Assembly (NCBI GenBank): GCA_012962735.1
Contig: DTXA01000081.1
Coordinates: 1-10,716 of the forward strand
DNA length: 10,716 nucleotides
Reading direction: 5' to 3'
Origin: Candidatus Latescibacterota bacterium
Lineage (GTDB): Bacteria; Latescibacterota; 4484-107; B68-G9
A model generated the notes under the pieces. It searched no databases. It saw nothing but the letters and a program-made list of their open reading frames with translations, and was not told where the DNA came from. Made by a program: the position numbers and the translations under genes. Below are positions 6,717 to 10,716 of this stretch, piece by piece. How positions within the stretch are numbered: position 1 is the first letter of the stretch; each line of letters begins with the position of its first letter.

Positions 6717-7750
6717 GCCTCCCCATATTAGCCATCACCATGGGAGACGTAGCCGGGATTGGACCGGAGGTGGTGCTCAAGGCCCTGGCCCGGGAGGAGG
6801 TATACCAAATATGCCGGCCTGTTGTGGTGGGGGACCCCCGGGCCCTGGAGAGGGACTTGCCCCTGACCTGGGGGGTCCGGGGAATCCGGGTCCTCCGGGC
6901 CGTTGAGGAAGCGAGTTTCGAGCCAGGATCGGTGGATGTATTGGCCCCATATAAGCTACAGGCTCACCCCCTCCCAAGGGGACGAGTGCACCCTGAGGCC
7001 GGGCGGGCCGCAGTGGAGTTCGTGCGGGAGGCTGTGCAGCTGGCCCTCTCCGGCCGAGTAGATGGGATCGTAACCGCCCCCCTGAACAAGGAGGCGTTAC
7101 ACCGGGCTGGCCTCCCCTATCCCGGGCACACCGAGCTTTTGGCTGAGCTTACGAGGACGAGGACTTACAGGATGATGTTGGTGGGAGGTGGTCTCAAGGT
7201 GGTGCATGTGACTACCCATGTATCCGTGAGGGAGGCCTGCGACATGATAACGGAGGGGAGGGTCCTTGAGACCATACGGTTGGCGGGGGAAGGGCTTATG
7301 CGAATGGGCTTCCCCCGCCCCCGCATTGGCGTGCTCGGGCTCAACCCCCACGTTGGGGAGAAGGGGCTCTTCGGAGATGAAGAAAAGAGGGCGATAGAAC
7401 CTGCGGTTCGCAGGGCAAGGGAGGAGGGGTGGGATGTCAGCGGACCCCTGCCCCCTGACACGGGCTTCTGGAGGGCGAGTGAGGGAGAGTTCGACGCCCT
7501 GGTGGCCATGCTGCATGACCAGGGACATATCCCTTTGAAATTGTTAGCGTTCCACTCCTGTGTAAACATAACCCTCGGCCTCCCCATCGTGCGCACCTCT
7601 GCCGGACACGGCACGGCTTTCGAAATCGCTGGGGAGGGAAAGGCCGATCCCAGCAGCATCTTGGAAGCCATCGAGTGGGCGGCCCACATGACGGGAGGAG
7701 GGACGTGGAGGAGCCAGAGCGGTTCAGGGTGGGGGAGGAGTTCGAGGTGA
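6713..7750 (+). CDS. pdxA: 4-hydroxythreonine-4-phosphate dehydrogenase PdxA
   Basis: PdxA oxidises 4-phosphohydroxy-L-threonine with NAD(P)+ in the DXP-dependent pyridoxal-5'-phosphate pathway, yielding 3-amino-2-oxopropyl phosphate after decarboxylation. The 345 residues show the family signature motifs: TMGDVAGIGPEV (9-20), TAPLNKEAL (121-129), GHTELLA (138-144), NPHVGE (211-216), MLHDQGHIPLK (266-276) and GLPIVRTSAGHGTAFEIAG (289-307). His169, His213 and His268 match the three metal-binding histidines known from E. coli PdxA. The start is GTG 6713, preceded by GGAGGT at 6701-6706 and overlapping the permease stop (GTGA). The last ~18 residues after AAHM are Gly/Ser/Arg-rich and not family-like. 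They are encoded across the next gene's ribosome site and start, so the original stop may have been lost. The longer open frame from 6239 is not the gene. Confidence 0.95.
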   Translation: MSLPILAITMGDVAGIGPEVVLKALAREEVYQICRPVVVGDPRALERDLPLTWGVRGIRVLRAVEEASFEPGSVDVLAPYKLQAHPLPRGRVHPEAGRAAVEFVREAVQLALSGRVDGIVTAPLNKEALHRAGLPYPGHTELLAELTRTRTYRMMLVGGGLKVVHVTTHVSVREACDMITEGRVLETIRLAGEGLMRMGFPRPRIGVLGLNPHVGEKGLFGDEEKRAIEPAVRRAREEGWDVSGPLPPDTGFWRASEGEFDALVAMLHDQGHIPLKLLAFHSCVNITLGLPIVRTSAGHGTAFEIAGEGKADPSSILEAIEWAAHMTGGGTWRSQSGSGWGRSSR

Positions 7751-7990
7751 GGGTCAAGGCCGTGGGCCCCGTGGGGGGCGTATCCCGAAGGATCGGTCGA
7801 CCCCCTTACAGGAACGGGCCCGCAGGCACGGGGCCCTGCTCGTCCCCCACCACTCGGCCAACCTCCTCATGGGATGCAACTGGGAGTACTGATGGGACCC
7901 CGAGACCGAGCGGTTGGTCGAGATCTACAAGTACCAAAAAAGTGGACATCCCATCGCAGAGAGCCTCTATCAAAGGGGAAAGCCATCCCA
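7705..7990 (+). pseudogene. Relic of a DUF3604 / PHP-like metal-dependent hydrolase
   Basis: A well-placed ribosome site (GGAGGAGG, 7694-7702) precedes a GTG at 7705. It opens VEEPERFRVGEEFEVRVKAV, which resembles the N-terminal beta domain of DUF3604-type proteins ('G.pF.v.v.A.D..GN'). The similarity then stops. In another frame, from about 7775, the sequence resumes with RARRHGALLVPHHSANLLMG, CNWEY, an in-frame TGA (7890-7892), then WDPETERLVEIYKY. The PHH and 'D.E...LVEIY' pattern is characteristic of the catalytic domain of that family. This fits a gene collapsed by a large internal deletion with frameshift, plus a nonsense mutation. It overlaps the pdxA end by 46 bp and was probably the last gene of that operon. 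The family call rests on short segments. Confidence 0.5.
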
Positions 7991-8057
7991 AGCTTCCTGT
8001 CCCCCTAATATTCTGCTTTTTCCTGCCTCGATTCTAAGGACATATAACGTCCACAAG

Positions 8058-8098
8058 GTCAAGAACCCCTTGACATCCCCTCTACGCTTTATTATCTT
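8058..8098 (+). promoter_or_regulatory. Sigma-70-type promoter with overlapping dyad, upstream of the RpoN-like/GIY-YIG gene
   Basis: A perfect TTGACA at 8070-8075, a 17-bp spacer, and TATCTT at 8093-8098 (four of six -10 matches) form a good promoter. The -35 is half of an inverted repeat GTCAAG-AACCC-CTTGAC (8058-8074), which could be an operator or a small hairpin. Transcription would start near 8105, leaving a leader of about 90 bases before the GTG at 8195. The rest of 7991-8194 is AT-richer and contains nothing else I can name, apart from a short GCTC-GAC-GAGC hairpin at 8165-8175. Confidence 0.55.
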
Positions 8099-8194
8099 GT
8101 TTATCCTTGGCAGATATAAATTACCGTTAGCTTCCGATGTTTTTAGCCTTAGAGAGAGGATATAGCTCGACGAGCAGCGAGTTGTCAGTTAGAG

Positions 8195-9400
8195 GTGTCG
8201 TCCCGGACGGGGGGAATAGGGAGGAGGCCGAACCTGCTGCACCCAGAAGTTATCGGAAGGATCATCTTGGCCAAGTTTTTGAGGATGCCCTTAAGGCGAT
8301 ATAAAAGGGTGATCGAAGAATTGGAAGGCTCGGATATCTTCCAAGCTCTTTCGGATATTGTGACTTTTAAGATGTTTCCCTATGCCAAGGTATCCGGGAA
8401 CGAGGAGGGATTTCCCAAGGATATCTTAGGGAGGATGGAAGAGCACGATGGAGCCCTTTACGTCTGCTATCGGATGAGGGGACTTGCAGGAGAATACAGC
8501 ATCGACCAAAGAAGGCTGGAGCTTCCTCCCGAGCTCGGAGTAGACTCAGTCGGCTGGCTAAGGCGAAAATTGAGGGTGATATCCACGAGGAATAGGCTCA
8601 CGTATATGATCCTGATGGGCATCGTAGAGCATCAAGCGGCCTTCCTCAAGTCGGATGATCTGCTTAAGTTGAAGCCCTTTAGTCAGACGATGTTAACAAG
8701 CTGGATAAGGGCTAAAGGTTATCCATGGGTGGATGCCAGTATGATATCGAGGCTCGTCAACAACGGCGCTTCTGTCCTGCTGCCGGGGGGAAGGCGAGTG
8801 CTCCTAAAGGATTTCTTCCCCAGCCGGAGGGAGATATATAAGGGGTTCATCAAAGAGATAATCGCCAGGGAAGGGACCGAGCTCAGCTTATGCCGAATCG
8901 ATCGGCTGTACACCGACAAAGAGATCAGAGAGGAGCTTCGAAGGGAATACGGCATCGACATCTCCAGACGCTCCGTCAGCTATTGCCGGACCCTCTTAGG
9001 GATACCTCCATCTTCCGGAAGGATGCATGACCATAGATACCCTCCCCAGTGGGCGTATTTTTCCCCCTACTTCCCTATGAGCATGCCTTCGGTAGAGGCG
9101 AACGCGCCGGAGGCATCGGGCATCTACGAACTCTCCCTCGAAGCTCCTACTATTGCGTACCCTTTGATGGCTTCGGGGATATTTTACATCGGCAGCTCGA
9201 AGAACATCAAAAAGAGGCTCAAGGCCCACCTCAGGTCCGGGTCGAGGAACGAGGATTTGGCCACCTTTATCAAGGGGAACAGGTGCCTTTTCAGGTTCAT
9301 CATCTCCGACGATGGGTTCAGGAAAGAAGAGGGGGCGTTGCTCCGATGTTTTGCTGAGGCGTATGGGGAACAGCCTAAGTGCAATAAGATAGGGGGATAA
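8195..9400 (+). CDS. Sigma-54 (RpoN)-like protein fused to a GIY-YIG nuclease domain
   Basis: The 401 residues form two modules. Residues 16-275 follow the RpoN plan. A region-I-like segment (17-50, 'LRMPLRRY...ELEGSDIF', compare 'LqLp..EL...ELEeNPlL') is followed by a core-binding-like part (119-170: GWLRRKLRVISTRNRLTYMI, then IVEHQAAFL and LKLKPFS). The helix-turn-helix region follows (about 165-210: DASMISRLVNN ... LLKDFFPS, compare 'StvSRav..K...Lk.FFs'). An RpoN-box-like ISRRSVSYCRTLLGIPPSS lies at 256-274 (consensus ARRTVAKYRE). After a linker (276-306) comes a GIY-YIG domain: GIY 309-311, YIG 331-333, Arg341, His345, the catalytic-type Glu378/379, and Asn397. The protein is shorter than a normal sigma-54 (about 450-500) before the fusion point. 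The start is uncertain: GTG 8195 has a poor ribosome site, while GGGAGGAGG (8218-8226) precedes a CTG at 8234. Codon use is AT-richer than in the upstream operon. Possible roles are an alternative sigma factor tethered to a nuclease, or a DNA-targeted homing-type nuclease using a captured RpoN DNA-binding part. Confidence 0.8.
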   Translation: MSSRTGGIGRRPNLLHPEVIGRIILAKFLRMPLRRYKRVIEELEGSDIFQALSDIVTFKMFPYAKVSGNEEGFPKDILGRMEEHDGALYVCYRMRGLAGEYSIDQRRLELPPELGVDSVGWLRRKLRVISTRNRLTYMILMGIVEHQAAFLKSDDLLKLKPFSQTMLTSWIRAKGYPWVDASMISRLVNNGASVLLPGGRRVLLKDFFPSRREIYKGFIKEIIAREGTELSLCRIDRLYTDKEIREELRREYGIDISRRSVSYCRTLLGIPPSSGRMHDHRYPPQWAYFSPYFPMSMPSVEANAPEASGIYELSLEAPTIAYPLMASGIFYIGSSKNIKKRLKAHLRSGSRNEDLATFIKGNRCLFRFIISDDGFRKEEGALLRCFAEAYGEQPKCNKIGG

Positions 9401-9413
9401 AGGGGGTGATAAA

Positions 9414-10716
9414 ATGAAAGGGGGGAAGTGGCTAAAGACGGCCATACTGATCGTGCTCGTCCTTTCCTGCTTAGGTTTGACCCACTATCTCTACATTACA
9501 TTCTCGCATTTCCTTTACGTACCCATAGTCTTAGCGGGCTTTTGGTGGGGAAGACGGGCAATCTGGGTGGCCGTCCTCCTCGGGGCCCTATTGGTCGGAT
9601 TCCATGATCTTTCAAACTTGGACGCTCCTTTTATGCTGAACCTCATACGGTCTGCAGGGTTCATCGCTGTCGGTCTGGCAGTAGGCCTCTTAAGGGAACA
9701 TAACATGCGTTACGAGAGCGAGCTGAGGAAGGCCAAGGAGGAAAAAGAAAACATTATAGCCAATTTCCTCGACACTCTCATCGTGACTAATCTGGACGGG
9801 AACATCCGCTTCGTCAATAAGGCCACGTTGGAGCTTCTGGAGTACGAAGAGGAGGAACTGATAGGCAAGTCCATAGGAACCATATTTGCAGAAGAAGAAG
9901 TAAGACCTCTCTTCACTGGAACATTGGAAGAGTTGAGGGAGAAGGGGAGAGTACAGGATTACGAGCTGACCTACCTCACCAAATCCGGCCGAAGGATACC
10001 TATGAGCTTCAACGCATCCGTGATAAGGGATGAGAGAGGCGAGATAGCGGGGATAGTGGCCGGCGCCAAGGATATAAGTAAGATAAGGGAAGTAGAGGCA
10101 GAGCTTCGCCAGGCCCAGAAGATGGAGGCCGTAGGTAGGTTGGCCGGGGGGGTTGCCCACGATTTCAACAATCTGCTTACAGCTATTCAAGGATACATAG
10201 AGCTTGCCATGATGGAAGTTCAGGAGGATGCCCCTTTAAATCGCTACCTGGAGGAGATCCGCAAGGCCTCTGTGCGGGCCGCCAATCTCACCCGCCAACT
10301 GCTCCTCTTCAGCCGCAGCCATCCGATAAAGGTGGTGACCTTCGACCTTAATAAAGCAATAGAGGACATGGCCAAGATGCTGAGGCGTATCATCGGCGAG
10401 GACATCTCCCTGGCCCTCGATTTAAGCGCCGGCCTGTGGGCGGTCGAAGGGGATACTGGGAGCATAGAACAGGTGGTCATGAACCTGGTGGTCAACGCCC
10501 GGGACGCTATGCCCGAAGGAGGGAAGATCGCCATCAAGACCGAGAACGTATCCGTAGATGAGGAGTACTGCAGTAGATACAGCTATGCGAGGCCAGGAAG
10601 GTTCGTTCGCCTGTCCGTCAAGGATACAGGGATCGGGATGGATCGGGCAACTATGGAGAGGATCTTCGATCCATTCTTCACCACCAAGAAGGAGGGCACA
10701 GGATTGGGGCTGTCGG
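9414..10716 (+). CDS. Membrane-bound PAS sensor histidine kinase, 3'-truncated
   Basis: The frame is open from ATG 9414 to the window end (434 residues seen), after an AGGGGGTGAT ribosome site. Four membrane helices (about 8-26, 30-45, 48-66, 77-95) form an N-terminal sensor, and a short coiled linker follows. A PAS domain covers about 113-225 (TLIVTNLDGNIRFVN, then a PAC-like end GIVAGAKDIS). The HisKA dimerisation helix has phospho-acceptor His249 in GGVAHDFNNLL. The HATPase has the N box (NLVVNARDAM, 357-366), G1 box (DTGIGM, 404-409), F box (DPFFTT, 419-424) and the start of G2 (GTGLGLS). All catalytic motifs visible are intact. Kinases of this 'HDFNNLL' class often carry a C-terminal receiver domain, which would be beyond the edge. 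It starts 13 bases after the RpoN-like/GIY-YIG gene and is probably co-transcribed with it. The signal is unknown. Confidence 0.92.
   Translation, partial: MKGGKWLKTAILIVLVLSCLGLTHYLYITFSHFLYVPIVLAGFWWGRRAIWVAVLLGALLVGFHDLSNLDAPFMLNLIRSAGFIAVGLAVGLLREHNMRYESELRKAKEEKENIIANFLDTLIVTNLDGNIRFVNKATLELLEYEEEELIGKSIGTIFAEEEVRPLFTGTLEELREKGRVQDYELTYLTKSGRRIPMSFNASVIRDERGEIAGIVAGAKDISKIREVEAELRQAQKMEAVGRLAGGVAHDFNNLLTAIQGYIELAMMEVQEDAPLNRYLEEIRKASVRAANLTRQLLLFSRSHPIKVVTFDLNKAIEDMAKMLRRIIGEDISLALDLSAGLWAVEGDTGSIEQVVMNLVVNARDAMPEGGKIAIKTENVSVDEEYCSRYSYARPGRFVRLSVKDTGIGMDRATMERIFDPFFTTKKEGTGLGLS

Noticed and set aside
7890..7892. TGA read as selenocysteine or a recoded codon in the hydrolase relic
   Set aside because: The surrounding gene is also frameshifted and deleted, and other genes use TGA as an ordinary stop, so a nonsense mutation is simpler.
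8107..8126. Possible sigma-54 -24/-12 promoter (TTGGCA...TTACC) before the fusion gene
   Set aside because: The GG element is there, but GC is absent at the fixed 10-bp spacing; the TTGACA/TATCTT promoter fits better.
4382..8126. Shared 10-mer TAAATTACCG at about 4382 and 8117
   Set aside because: It lies at different distances from the two predicted promoters and is short enough to be chance.

Overview
The window reads as a chromosomal segment of a GC-rich, Gram-negative bacterium. It carries a TonB-type protein (so an outer membrane is expected), a periplasmic-looking c-heme/PD40 protein, and PdxA for vitamin B6 synthesis. Codon use is rich in AGG, ATA and CTC, and GTG starts are frequent. 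This would fit a thermophilic or deep-branching uncultured lineage, but the sequence alone does not identify the taxon. All intact genes are on the + strand.

Region 1 (2-3856) holds the 3' part of a CxxCH heme-motif/PD40 beta-propeller protein. Four bases after it comes a large membrane protein with a TMTC-like multi-pass N-terminus and a C-terminal TPR array. The two look co-transcribed and probably act at the cell envelope.

Region 2 (3857-4427) is a graveyard. A response-regulator relic follows the TPR gene immediately and has lost its middle (with the phospho-acceptor Asp), one base, and a conserved Trp codon (TGG to TGA). Next to it, on the opposite strand, is a truncated fragment that resembles PD-(D/E)XK-type proteins and is bounded by a 13-bp imperfect inverted repeat. 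The region ends with a hairpin and a good sigma-70-type promoter.

Region 3 (4428-7750) is a tight operon with overlapping stop/start codons: TonB-family protein, stand-alone cyclic-nucleotide-binding protein, AI-2E/PerM-family permease, and PdxA. It ends in a decayed gene (7705 to about 7990) with traces of a DUF3604/PHP-like hydrolase.

Region 4 (8058-10716) is the most unusual part. A consensus promoter overlapped by a dyad precedes a 401-residue protein. Its first ~275 residues look like a compact, divergent sigma-54 (RpoN), including a region-I-like N-terminus, core-binding segment, helix-turn-helix and RpoN-box-like motif. Its last ~95 residues are a GIY-YIG nuclease domain with apparently intact catalytic residues. 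Thirteen bases downstream starts a membrane-bound PAS histidine kinase, cut by the window edge. A sigma-54-like DNA-binding module fused to a nuclease, in an operon with a sensor kinase, is an architecture I do not recognise. It is the best candidate for an undescribed system here.
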